A stretch of 64,000 nt of DNA from Paenibacillus sp. FSL H7-0737 (lineage in GTDB: Bacteria > Bacillota > Bacilli > Paenibacillales > Paenibacillaceae): contig NZ_CP009279.1 in the NCBI RefSeq assembly GCF_000758545.1, positions 4,774,001-4,838,000 on the forward strand, written 5' to 3'. The position numbers and the translations under genes are program-made. This document shows positions 1 to 8,253 of this stretch, piece after piece. Numbering within the stretch: the first letter of the stretch is position 1; each line of letters opens with the position of its first letter. The notes below the pieces were generated by a model that was given only the letters and a program-made list of their open reading frames with translations, was not told where the DNA came from and did not search any database.

Positions 1-1622
1 CTTAACTTATGGCCGATTAACAAATCTGTCTGTATCTCCAACTGACGTTCGAGTGCAAGCCCTTCGCTGCCCCAAAATTCCTCAAGCTTGAGGTAATATA
101 TGCGTTCATTCCTGAATGCTGGAAGATTGCGCCAAACCACACTCTTGCTAATGCGTTTACGTGTTCTCGACATCCAGTCCTCTCGTCCTGATACAACCAC
201 AAACATATGGTCAGCCGCGTATATTGGCAATTCCGACAGTGAGATGCATAGATGATCATTCCGCTCCAGAACATCTGACCTTACCTTGTCCGGCGGAGCT
301 AACCCTAGCATTGGATACAGATTGTACACACCTCGGGCTGTATGATTCCAGATATAAATACTGTTATCTTGCCTAATCTCATACACCGCTACCGTTTCAC
401 CAGATTCAATTAGTGAGGACAAGCGCTGCTTGGCCAAATCTATTTTCAAATGATAGTGCCTTATCCATGCCTCTGCCTTCTCCTCTTCTCCCAGCAGTCT
501 GCCGAATAAACGAATCTGTTCTAAGCGGTCCATCTCATCACATTCCACCGTAACTAGTGGACCCAACTTTTCCATGCATTTAAGCTGACGGGGGCTCAGA
601 TAGGTCGGTGCAATGACTATATCAGCTTCCAGTCCAGACAAGTCCGCTTCCGCCGGACATCCCTGTAATTCAAACGATCGTACATCCGCCAGTTCCGGCT
701 GCAAAAGCAATGAGTAGTTCATCACATCTTTTTCAACCGCGACAGGCTTCACACCCAGCGCAAGTAAATCCCCTAAAAATTGCAACGCTACAATCCGCTT
801 CGGTTTGGGACGCAAACGGAAATCTGTTGGAGTCATCCCGGTGACTTGCTTGAATTTCCGGCTCAGATATAGTCCATCTGAATAGCCTACTTTTTGAGAA
901 ATTTGCTGGATTGTTGCTTGGCTGGACATCAAATATTTTTTCGCTTTATTCACTCTTAAATGAGCTACATATTCGGTGAAGCTCCACCCCGTCTGCTTGC
1001 GGAACCATACTGAGAAATAGCGAGGATTAAATCCCATCATTCTAGACATCATCTCTCGCGTAATCTCCTTTTGGATGTTCTGGTGAATATAAGAGAGCAT
1101 TCTGAAATATGAACTATCCGTAATGTCTGCTTCAGTGTCAGCCTCTACGACCAGTTGATGCAGCTGATACAGCAAGGATTGAATTCTATCTGCCTGTACT
1201 TCTAAATTATTGGCAGCAACATCTTCCAATTCGCTGAATAAGCGGGTTATTTTATTCGTCGTACGTACTGGTAAAATCCCATTGACCGGAAAAAATTCAC
1301 GGCAAAGTCCATAAACCAATTCTTGCTCAGTGCTATTGCTTAGCCCATATACCTCATAGGAGATTGCTAGAACAGAGATAACGGTCTCTAATGGAGCATT
1401 AATATGATAAATCGTACCTGCACTTAAAAAAAGAATTTCACCTATTTTAAGAGCTACTGTCTCTCCTTCAATGGTTATTAGAACGGTAGCTTCTATTGGT
1501 GTCAGGAAGAGTGGGGACTGGGCCATCTGGAGATTACTGATGTGACCACCGCCGCATTGGCGTTTCCCAGCCTCTTTTAACATATAAATTCTGTGTACCA
1601 GGTTATTATTAGATAGCTTCAT
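1..1622 (-). CDS. AraC-family regulator fused to a siderophore-binding-like domain (partial, 3' end outside window)
   Basis: The frame is open from ATG 1622 to the window edge (540 codons, no stop), so the C-terminal end is missing. An N-terminal cupin-like part (about 1-160) is followed by an AraC double helix-turn-helix (about 165-260, ending in the signature VTGMTPTDFR). Then comes a periplasmic-binding-protein-like domain starting near KRIVALQFLGDLLALGV. This order is that of Bacillus Btr/YbbB, which senses ferri-bacillibactin in the cytoplasm and activates uptake genes. About 530-545 residues is the usual length, so little is missing. The start is supported by GGAAGGGAG just upstream. 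A terminator separates it from the iron operon upstream on the same strand. A role as activator of the neighbouring siderophore importer is inference. Confidence 0.85.
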   Translation of the reverse strand, partial: MKLSNNNLVHRIYMLKEAGKRQCGGGHISNLQMAQSPLFLTPIEATVLITIEGETVALKIGEILFLSAGTIYHINAPLETVISVLAISYEVYGLSNSTEQELVYGLCREFFPVNGILPVRTTNKITRLFSELEDVAANNLEVQADRIQSLLYQLHQLVVEADTEADITDSSYFRMLSYIHQNIQKEITREMMSRMMGFNPRYFSVWFRKQTGWSFTEYVAHLRVNKAKKYLMSSQATIQQISQKVGYSDGLYLSRKFKQVTGMTPTDFRLRPKPKRIVALQFLGDLLALGVKPVAVEKDVMNYSLLLQPELADVRSFELQGCPAEADLSGLEADIVIAPTYLSPRQLKCMEKLGPLVTVECDEMDRLEQIRLFGRLLGEEEKAEAWIRHYHLKIDLAKQRLSSLIESGETVAVYEIRQDNSIYIWNHTARGVYNLYPMLGLAPPDKVRSDVLERNDHLCISLSELPIYAADHMFVVVSGREDWMSRTRKRISKSVVWRNLPAFRNERIYYLKLEEFWGSEGLALERQLEIQTDLLIGHKL

Positions 1623-1673
1623 TCCTGCTCCCTTCCAGATCATCAGGCTATTAAACCTTGAAATATAAAGAAG

Positions 1674-1721
1674 GCGCATAAGGCTTCTCTCCGCTCGAAA
1701 TGGATAAGAAGCCCTATACGC
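1674..1721 (-). terminator. Intrinsic terminator after the flavoprotein gene
   Basis: A long inverted repeat (GCGTATAGGGCTTCT paired with AGAAGCCTTATGCGC) reads into a T-rich stretch on the minus strand. It lies between the flavoprotein stop and the AraC start and would end the iron-uptake operon. Confidence 0.65.
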
Positions 1722-1763
1722 ACAACATTAAAATCAAACCTATTCCTTAAGAATTTACCGCTA

Positions 1764-2804
1764 TTAATGGTCGTCAACGACACCAAGCGCCTTATTCTTC
1801 TCTTTGAACCGCTCATTGTGAGAAGACACATAAGCAACTTTAGCCGCAGTTGGATCTATGAACAGCTTGGCACTATTAAGCGCCAGAACTGCATCGGTGA
1901 AGGCACCGGCAATTAAACGTACCTTACTTGTATAATCCACAAAGTCACCAGCTGCAAATATGCCAGGGAGATTGGTCTCCAGCTTATCAGATACGTTCGC
2001 ACACCATTCGCCCATATCAAGGCCCCACTCTTTTAACGGGCCAAAATCGCTCTTAAGACCATGGTTTACGATCACTGCATCCACTTCAAATTGCTCTGAT
2101 TCACCTGTCTCTATGTGGTTGATCGTCACCTGATCTATCGTTTCCCCATTACTGCTGTGTAATTGGCTTACTGCATAGGGCACGCGGACATTGACCGAAG
2201 ATTCCTTCATCCGCACAATATTTTTCTCATGACCCCCAAACTGTTCACGACGGTGCACAATCGTTACACTTGCTGCAATCGACTCCAGTTCATTTGCCCA
2301 GTCTACTGCAGAGTCTCCTCCGCCGGAGATCAGCACCCTTTTACCACGGAATGGCTCTAGCTCCTGAACGGTATAATGAAGATTCGTCACCTCATAGCGA
2401 TCCGCACCTTCGATTTCGAGCTTAGCCATTTGTAGGATTCCGTAACCAATTGCCAGAATAACGGTTCGTGTCCAGTGTTGTTCCCCGGTAGACGAGGTTA
2501 AGATATATGTCCCGTCTTCTTGTCTCTCTTGATTCATAATTTGCTGTCCCAGCACAATGGTGGGTTCAAAGGTCTGCGCCTGCTCCTTGAGCTGCCCAAT
2601 CAGCTGATGACAAAGCGTCGGCGTTACTCCGCCTACGTCCCAGATCATTTTTTCAGGATAAATAAGCATTCTTCCTCCGAGCTCATCCTTCGCTTCAATC
2701 AACTTCGTCTTGAGGTCTCTCATTCCACTATAAAAAGCTGTATACATCCCAGCAGGTCCGCCGCCAATAATCGTTACATCGTATAATTCCAGTTGATTGT
2801 TCAT
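1764..2804 (-). CDS. Ferredoxin-NADP(+) reductase-like flavoprotein (thioredoxin reductase fold)
   Basis: The 346-residue protein has an FAD-binding GGGPAGMYTA near residue 14, an NADPH-binding GGGDSAVDWA near residue 160 and a C-terminal GIFAAGDF motif. The CxxC redox pair of thioredoxin reductase is absent. This is the pattern of the YumC/YcgT type of ferredoxin-NADP reductase, which passes electrons from NADPH to ferredoxin or flavodoxin. In B. subtilis ycgT is a Fur-regulated gene. It is the last gene of the leftward operon of siderophore permeases and ABC exporter, 42 bases downstream of the exporter. A role in reducing ferric iron or ferrisiderophore is inferred from context. Family confidence is high, physiological partner unknown. 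Confidence 0.85.
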   Translation of the reverse strand: MNNQLELYDVTIIGGGPAGMYTAFYSGMRDLKTKLIEAKDELGGRMLIYPEKMIWDVGGVTPTLCHQLIGQLKEQAQTFEPTIVLGQQIMNQERQEDGTYILTSSTGEQHWTRTVILAIGYGILQMAKLEIEGADRYEVTNLHYTVQELEPFRGKRVLISGGGDSAVDWANELESIAASVTIVHRREQFGGHEKNIVRMKESSVNVRVPYAVSQLHSSNGETIDQVTINHIETGESEQFEVDAVIVNHGLKSDFGPLKEWGLDMGEWCANVSDKLETNLPGIFAAGDFVDYTSKVRLIAGAFTDAVLALNSAKLFIDPTAAKVAYVSSHNERFKEKNKALGVVDDH

Positions 2805-2846
2805 TATGTCCCTCCAAAAGTATATTCTATTGATGCCCTTAGCTTC

Positions 2847-4562
2847 TTACGCTCCAAATTGTGCCTCATGTAGTCGACTGTAAATTCCGGTAGTCTGTAA
2901 CAGTTCTTCATGTCTGCCTTGTTCAGCGATACCACCTTCCGCAACAACAACAATACGGTCGGCATTCTTGATCGTTGCCAATCGATGAGCTATAACAAGC
3001 GTCGTACGACCTTGTGACAACTCTGCAAGTGCTTCCTGAATTGCGGACTCCGTCTCGGTATCCAACGCCGATGTGGCTTCGTCTAGAATGAGAATCGTTG
3101 GATTCTTCAGGAACATCCGGGCAATGGACAGCCGCTGCTTCTGACCTCCAGAGAGCTTAACGCCCCGCTCCCCGATCATAGTATCCAGTCCAGCAGGCTG
3201 GGATTTGATCAGCTCTTCCAATTGGGCGCGCCGTGCTGCCTCCCAGATTTCTTCATCGGAGGCACCCAACCGCCCGTAAGCGATATTCTCACGGATGGTT
3301 CCGTCAAACAGAAATACATCTTGCTGTACAATCCCGATGTGTGAACGAAGAGATTCAAGCTTCATGGAACGAATATCAATTCCATCAATGCTAATGTTAC
3401 CCTCACTTACATCATAGAAGCGAGGTAGTAGACTACAAAGCGTTGTCTTACCCGCACCAGATGGACCGACCAGAGCAACGGTCTCTCCTGCTTGAATCGA
3501 CAGATTCACATTTTGGAGTACGTTCTCTTTATCGCTGTAGGCGAAAGCCACATCATGGAAGGTTATATTCCCCTTAAGATCATGAACTGTCTTAGCGTCA
3601 ATCGCATCATCAACATCCGGCTCCGTCTCCAGCAGTTCGAGATAACGTTTAAAACCTGCAATGCCTTTGGGATAGGTCTCAATGACCGAGTTAATCTGTT
3701 GTAATGGTCCTAAAAATACATTGGACAACATCACAAAAGCAATAAATTCACCGTAGGTCATTTGCTTCTGGATTACAAAATATGTTCCGCATACGAGAAC
3801 AAATAACGAGACCAGTTTCATGAGAACAAAGCTAAAGGATGAATTCCAAGCCATAATTCGATAGGTCATCAGCTTTGTTATACGGAAGCGTTCGTTATTG
3901 ACCGCAAAACGGGAAATTTCATGATTCTCATTAGCAAAAGCTTGCACAACGCGGATCCCGCTTACATTGTTCTCCACGCGTGCGTTATAGTCAGCAATGT
4001 CCGCGAACATGATGTGGAAGGCTTTAGACATTTTCCGGCTGAAGTACATGGATAAATAAATCATAAGCGGAACGATTACAAACGTCAGAATAGCTAATTG
4101 CCAATTGATACTGAGCATAATGCCAAACACACCGAGCAGCGTCATTACTGCTATAAAGAGATCCTCTGGCCCGTGGTGGGCAATCTCACCGATGTCCATC
4201 AAATCATTTGTCATCCGGGATACTAGATGGCCGGTCTTGTTGTTGTCAAAGAAATTGAAAGATAACTTCTGAACTCGGTCAAAAAGCTTTTTTCTCATAT
4301 CCGATTCGATATTAATCCCCAGCTTATGCCCCCAGTAAGTGACGACAAAATGCATAAAGGCACTGACAATATATATCCCCAGCAAGCCGAGGCATGAATA
4401 GAGTATCCATCTCCAATTGCCGCTTGGCAGCAGATCATCTACTACCCGGTTAACGGCTAACGGAAAGACCAGTTCAAGTAGTGCAGCAGCAATAGCACAA
4501 GAAAAATCAAGAATAAACAATCCCTTATAGGGCCTATAGTAAGCAAAAAAACGACGCAACAT
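2847..4562 (-). CDS. ABC exporter half-transporter (membrane domain plus ATPase)
   Basis: The 571-residue protein has six membrane helices in about 1-300 and a nucleotide-binding domain with Walker A GPSGAGKTT, signature LSGGQKQRLSIAR, Walker B LILDEATSALD and a switch histidine (VIAHRLATI). All catalytic residues are intact, so a homodimer would work. ATG 4562 follows AAGGAG by about 12 bases. It sits between two siderophore permease genes and a ferredoxin reductase-like gene, 43 bases after the former. Exporter-fold ABC proteins usually export drugs or lipids. In mycobacteria a pair of this fold (IrtAB) imports siderophores together with a flavin reductase, so siderophore handling is an open possibility. 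Substrate unknown. Confidence 0.85.
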   Translation of the reverse strand: MLRRFFAYYRPYKGLFILDFSCAIAAALLELVFPLAVNRVVDDLLPSGNWRWILYSCLGLLGIYIVSAFMHFVVTYWGHKLGINIESDMRKKLFDRVQKLSFNFFDNNKTGHLVSRMTNDLMDIGEIAHHGPEDLFIAVMTLLGVFGIMLSINWQLAILTFVIVPLMIYLSMYFSRKMSKAFHIMFADIADYNARVENNVSGIRVVQAFANENHEISRFAVNNERFRITKLMTYRIMAWNSSFSFVLMKLVSLFVLVCGTYFVIQKQMTYGEFIAFVMLSNVFLGPLQQINSVIETYPKGIAGFKRYLELLETEPDVDDAIDAKTVHDLKGNITFHDVAFAYSDKENVLQNVNLSIQAGETVALVGPSGAGKTTLCSLLPRFYDVSEGNISIDGIDIRSMKLESLRSHIGIVQQDVFLFDGTIRENIAYGRLGASDEEIWEAARRAQLEELIKSQPAGLDTMIGERGVKLSGGQKQRLSIARMFLKNPTILILDEATSALDTETESAIQEALAELSQGRTTLVIAHRLATIKNADRIVVVAEGGIAEQGRHEELLQTTGIYSRLHEAQFGA

Positions 4563-4605
4563 GTTAATAATTCGCTCCTTCTGGTGAGAGATCAGCCTAC
4601 TTTCA

Positions 4606-5643
4606 TCAAGATTTCGTACGGGCTAACAAATACAAAAAGTATGGTGCTCCAATTACAGCTACAACGATACCCGTAGGAATCTCAGACGGCTGGAGGATCC
4701 AGCGTCCAATGGTATCCGCTGTAATAACGAGTAGTGACCCAAGCAGTGCCGAAGTCGGAAGCATGAGTTGATGCTTCGGCCCAACTAACCGTCTCGCCAA
4801 ATGGGGTCCGACCAATCCCACAAAACCAATTCCACCGCTGACAGCGACACTCGCCGCTGCTAATCCTACCGCAGCCGCAAGAAGCCGAAATTGTTCCTTC
4901 GTTACTGCAGCACCAAGTCCCACAGCGGTCTGCTCCCCTAGATTCAGTACGTTCATCACCCTTGCCTTATAGATGACATAAGGCACCAGAATAAGAATCC
5001 ACGGTAGGAGTGAAAGTACAAACTTCCAGCTTGTTCCCCAAATGCTGCCTGCTAGCCAAGTAGCGACGAATTGGTATTTTTCTGGATCAAGCCTTAGCGT
5101 AAGCACGATCATAGCTGCACTCATCCCAGCTGCGACAGCTACACCAGTCAACAGTAGACGCATAGGCGATATTCCTTGGTGCCGTTTATAAGCTAGAGCA
5201 TAGATTAAGGCAGCTGTAAGCCCCGCACCGACGAACGCTACCATTGGCAACAGATACACCGGAGCCGCGGTTGCCGTAGGGTAAAAAGAGATTAACAGCA
5301 TAACCATAATTCCTGCACCAGCATTAATCCCTAAGATACCAGGGTCCGCTAACGCATTACGAAAGACGCCCTGCATCACAGCACCGGATACAGCCAGACC
5401 TGCCCCAATTAGAACGGAAATCACAATACGTGGCAGCCGAAACTGAAACAAGATTAACTCCTGCTTGTCGGTTCCTTTACCGAACAATGTATTAATCAAC
5501 TCCATAGGAGTCAAACGTATGTAACCTGTATTCATACTAATAATAAAAGCAATCACAATTAGTACAGCCAACGAAATCATGATAATTAAGCCCCGTTTGT
5601 TTTTGGCGGCTTCGAAGGAACCGAATGTCGTTTTTTCCATCAT
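4606..5643 (-). CDS. Iron(III)-siderophore ABC transporter permease (FecCD family)
   Basis: A polytopic membrane protein of 345 residues. It shows the FecCD-family landmarks: FRLPRIVISVLIGAGLAVSG near the first third, NPLADPG-like ALADPGILGINAGAG, and GGIGFVGLVGPHLARRLVG, the cytoplasmic loop that docks the ATPase. The ATG overlaps the TAA of the upstream permease by one base, so the two are translationally coupled and probably form a heterodimeric channel like FeuB/FeuC. No FhuC/YusV-type ATPase is encoded next to it. B. subtilis FeuABC likewise uses a shared ATPase encoded elsewhere. Confidence 0.92.
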   Translation of the reverse strand: MMEKTTFGSFEAAKNKRGLIIMISLAVLIVIAFIISMNTGYIRLTPMELINTLFGKGTDKQELILFQFRLPRIVISVLIGAGLAVSGAVMQGVFRNALADPGILGINAGAGIMVMLLISFYPTATAAPVYLLPMVAFVGAGLTAALIYALAYKRHQGISPMRLLLTGVAVAAGMSAAMIVLTLRLDPEKYQFVATWLAGSIWGTSWKFVLSLLPWILILVPYVIYKARVMNVLNLGEQTAVGLGAAVTKEQFRLLAAAVGLAAASVAVSGGIGFVGLVGPHLARRLVGPKHQLMLPTSALLGSLLVITADTIGRWILQPSEIPTGIVVAVIGAPYFLYLLARTKS

Positions 5644-6701
5644 TACAGCTCCCTCCTTTCTTTACGTGCAAGATAAAGGAAGAAAGGTACACCAATCAGT
5701 GCAATAATAGCGCCAAGTGGCGTTTCATTAGGTGGATTAATCATCCGCGCAGTTAAATCTGCAAATACAGCAAGTAAACTGCCGAGGATCGCTGAACACG
5801 GAATAATCCATCTGTAATCGACACCCACAAAAAATCGTGTCAAATGCGGAATAATTAGTCCAATGAAACCAACTGCACCAACTACGGCAACCGATGATCC
5901 AGCCAAAATCAATACGATTAATGCACCTGCTAACTTCACAAGCCCTGTACGCTGACCTAGACCTTTCGCAACATCGTCACCTAAACTGAGCATCGTGATC
6001 GATCGAGAGATTACCATTGCACCAATTAAAGCGGCCCCTATCCAAGGGAACATGATTTTGAGTTGGATCCATTTCGTTCCAGCCACACCTCCCGCATACC
6101 AGAAAGCTAAATCTTGACCGATGTGAAAATATAAAGCTACCCCTTCACTCAGTGCCGACAAAAGCGCACTAAAAGCAGCACCGGCCAGCACCAAACGAGC
6201 AGGAGTTAATCCTCCCTTAGCAAGTGATCCAATTCCGTATACGACGCCCGCGCCTACGCCGGCACCCACGAAAGAATATAGAATCAAATACATAAACGAT
6301 AAATTTGGAAAAAAAGCAAAACATAGTGCAAGCGCAAATCCTGCGCCTGAGTTGATACCCATCAGACCTGAATCAGCCAATGGATTTCGCGTCATCCCTT
6401 GCATAATGGCGCCAGCAACTGCAAAGCTAGCCCCTATCATTGCCCCGCCAAGTACACGAGGTAATCTTAATTCTCTAATAATCTGATGATCCATGATCTC
6501 CGGATCAAAGTGAAACACAGCTGACCATACCACAGACAGCTTAATATCTGCTGCACCGAAGGAGACGGAAACAGCAATTCCTAATAATAATAGCGCCAGA
6601 CCGCCGACCAAGATTAATGTTGCCGCCCAAGGACGTGAACGAAATTCTCGTTTAACTACTCCTTTATCGGCTCCTATCCTGGTAGTTATCTGTTGATTCA
6701 T
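5643..6701 (-). CDS. Iron(III)-siderophore ABC transporter permease (FecCD family), first gene of operon
   Basis: A polytopic FecCD-family permease of 352 residues, with RELRLPRVLGGAMIGASFAV, NPLADSGLMGINSGAGFALA and GAVGFIGLIIPHLTRFFVG. ATG 6701 is preferred over GTG 6710 because AGGGTGG lies five bases before it. A Fur box lies in the promoter region and the binding-protein gene starts divergently 213 bases away, so both halves of the importer are expected to be repressed by iron-loaded Fur. It forms the pore with the next permease. Substrate siderophore cannot be read from the sequence. Confidence 0.92.
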   Translation of the reverse strand: MNQQITTRIGADKGVVKREFRSRPWAATLILVGGLALLLLGIAVSVSFGAADIKLSVVWSAVFHFDPEIMDHQIIRELRLPRVLGGAMIGASFAVAGAIMQGMTRNPLADSGLMGINSGAGFALALCFAFFPNLSFMYLILYSFVGAGVGAGVVYGIGSLAKGGLTPARLVLAGAAFSALLSALSEGVALYFHIGQDLAFWYAGGVAGTKWIQLKIMFPWIGAALIGAMVISRSITMLSLGDDVAKGLGQRTGLVKLAGALIVLILAGSSVAVVGAVGFIGLIIPHLTRFFVGVDYRWIIPCSAILGSLLAVFADLTARMINPPNETPLGAIIALIGVPFFLYLARKERREL

Positions 6702-6726
6702 GAATGCCACCCTATTTCTGTGAAAT

Positions 6727-6741
6727 TGATTCTCATTATCA
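6727..6741. promoter_or_regulatory. Fur box, permease side
   Basis: TGATTCTCATTATCA matches the Bacillus Fur 7-1-7 consensus TGATAATNATTATCA at 12 of 14 positions. It lies 26 bases upstream of the first permease start. Confidence 0.75.
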
Positions 6742-6861
6742 TTAGACTATTGTAAATTACATTTCCTAGGTTTGGCAATAGATAGATTTAATTGGAACCA
6801 TTTAATTTATTGCATTGACAGAAATTCTAAGCTTTGATACAGTTCAAATTGAAAATAATAT

Positions 6862-6876
6862 TGATAATGATTCTCA
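6862..6876. promoter_or_regulatory. Fur box, binding-protein side
   Basis: TGATAATGATTCTCA matches the 7-1-7 Fur consensus at 13 of 14 positions. It lies 38 bases upstream of the lipoprotein start and its ribosome binding site. Confidence 0.85.
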
Positions 6877-6914
6877 TTATTATTATTTGGTACATATACT
6901 TAGGGAGGTTTACC

Positions 6915-7922
6915 ATGCTAAAAAGAAAGACCCTTTTCCCCATCCTGGCACTCGTAATGTTATTGTCTGTATTTGTGACGGCTTGCGGGGGAAACAACAA
7001 TGCTTCATCTAATACACCAAGCGCGACAACTGAAACAACAACAGCCCCGAGTGCAGAGGCAACAGCTGTTCCTGATGCTTCCGCTGCCGAAATGCGCAGC
7101 TATGAAACTACTAAAGGTACTGTTCAAATCCCAGTTAGACCTCAGCGGATCGTTACAGATTATTATGGTGGGGAATTACTCTCCGTTGGAGCTAACGTCA
7201 TAGGCGTTGAACCTAGTACTTTTGATAACCCCTTCTTGAAAGACCTGCTCAAAAACACACAAGATGTTGGTGCTCCAGTCAACGCTGAGAAAGCATTAGA
7301 ACTTGCACCTGATCTAATTGTAGTTATGTACGACGACAACTATGATGCTTTATCCAAAATCGCTCCAACCATTCATATACCATACGGAACTGCTACGAAC
7401 ATCTATGAAACCGTAAAACTGTTTGGAGATATTGTAGGAGCACCTGATAAAGCTGAGCAATTCATTGCTGACTTTGAGAAAAAGGCTGCTGAAGGCCGCG
7501 AAAAGCTTAAAGGTGTCGTGAATGAAAATGATACATTCGGAATTTATGAGCTGACTGACAAAGGTGAGCTATGGACCTTCGGTAACAATGCAGGCCGTGG
7601 TGGACAAGCCCTATATAATGCACTTAAGCTGAAAATGCCTACTAAGAACAGCAATGACAACCAAACACTTCAGCTATCCATGGAGCTATTGCCAGAATAT
7701 GCAGCGGATTACATGTTCCTAACTACTTATGATCCTGATAAAAAAGGTGATAAGCTGAAAGAGCTGAAGGAATCACCCGTTTGGAACGGACTTGCTGCTG
7801 CGAAGAACGACCATCTGTTCTACAACGATTTTGATACCTTCTATCGCTATGATCCTATTGCCATTACCGCACAAATCGATCTGTTCGTTGATATGATTCT
7901 TGAGCGCAACGGTAAGAAATAA
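6915..7922 (+). CDS. Iron(III)-siderophore-binding lipoprotein (FecB/FeuA type)
   Basis: The 335-residue lipoprotein starts at ATG 6915, five bases after AGGGAGGT. The start places a signal peptide (MLKRKTLFPILALVMLL) correctly before the lipobox VTAC. Upstream in-frame codons lack a ribosome site and run through the Fur box. A Ser/Thr/Ala-rich linker follows, then the binding-protein fold with the typical start VQIPVRPQRIVTD and the segment ALELAPDLIVVMYDDNYDAL. It would be tethered outside the membrane and deliver ferrisiderophore to the divergently encoded permeases. A terminator follows at once, so it is monocistronic. Confidence 0.93.
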   Translation: MLKRKTLFPILALVMLLSVFVTACGGNNNASSNTPSATTETTTAPSAEATAVPDASAAEMRSYETTKGTVQIPVRPQRIVTDYYGGELLSVGANVIGVEPSTFDNPFLKDLLKNTQDVGAPVNAEKALELAPDLIVVMYDDNYDALSKIAPTIHIPYGTATNIYETVKLFGDIVGAPDKAEQFIADFEKKAAEGREKLKGVVNENDTFGIYELTDKGELWTFGNNAGRGGQALYNALKLKMPTKNSNDNQTLQLSMELLPEYAADYMFLTTYDPDKKGDKLKELKESPVWNGLAAAKNDHLFYNDFDTFYRYDPIAITAQIDLFVDMILERNGKK

Positions 7923-7938
7923 GAATAGACACATAAAG

Positions 7939-7982
7939 AAACACCCCACTTATTAGGCATCGCCTAAAGTGGGGTGTTTTGG
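7939..7982 (+). terminator. Intrinsic terminator after the binding-protein gene
   Basis: A 13-bp perfect stem (AAACACCCCACTT with AAGTGGGGTGTTT) plus an inner AGGC/GCCT pair, followed by TTTTGGTT. It can serve both strands. Confidence 0.9.
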
Positions 7983-8013
7983 TTATACATAAGAAGTTTC
8001 TGTTAATTTTATA

Positions 8014-8235
8014 TCATCTAGTATATTCATTATACTCATCGGTGTTATTTAATTTTTTGTACATATACTCATCATTTTTAAGCTTATAGAGCTGCCCCAT
8101 CCCAGCAAATACGAAAAACAGCACCAAAATTAATCCATACGCATAGGTGAATTCACCAATATAAAAGCAAGTGACTATCGCAACAAGGGTCAAGATCATT
8201 AATGCGACTGCAATTCTGGAAAAAATCTTTTTCAA
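8014..8235 (-). CDS. Small two-helix membrane protein, unknown function
   Basis: The 73-residue protein starts at TTG 8235, preceded by AGGGGG. Two hydrophobic segments (about 8-27 and 31-50) are followed by a charged, tyrosine-rich cytoplasmic tail with repeated N, D and E. It lies 18 bases downstream of the BceB-like permease gene on the same strand, so it is probably cotranscribed. No family recognised. It could be an accessory protein of the transporter. Confidence 0.6.
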   Translation of the reverse strand: MKKIFSRIAVALMILTLVAIVTCFYIGEFTYAYGLILVLFFVFAGMGQLYKLKNDEYMYKKLNNTDEYNEYTR

Positions 8236-8253
8236 ATGGAATCCCCCTACGTT

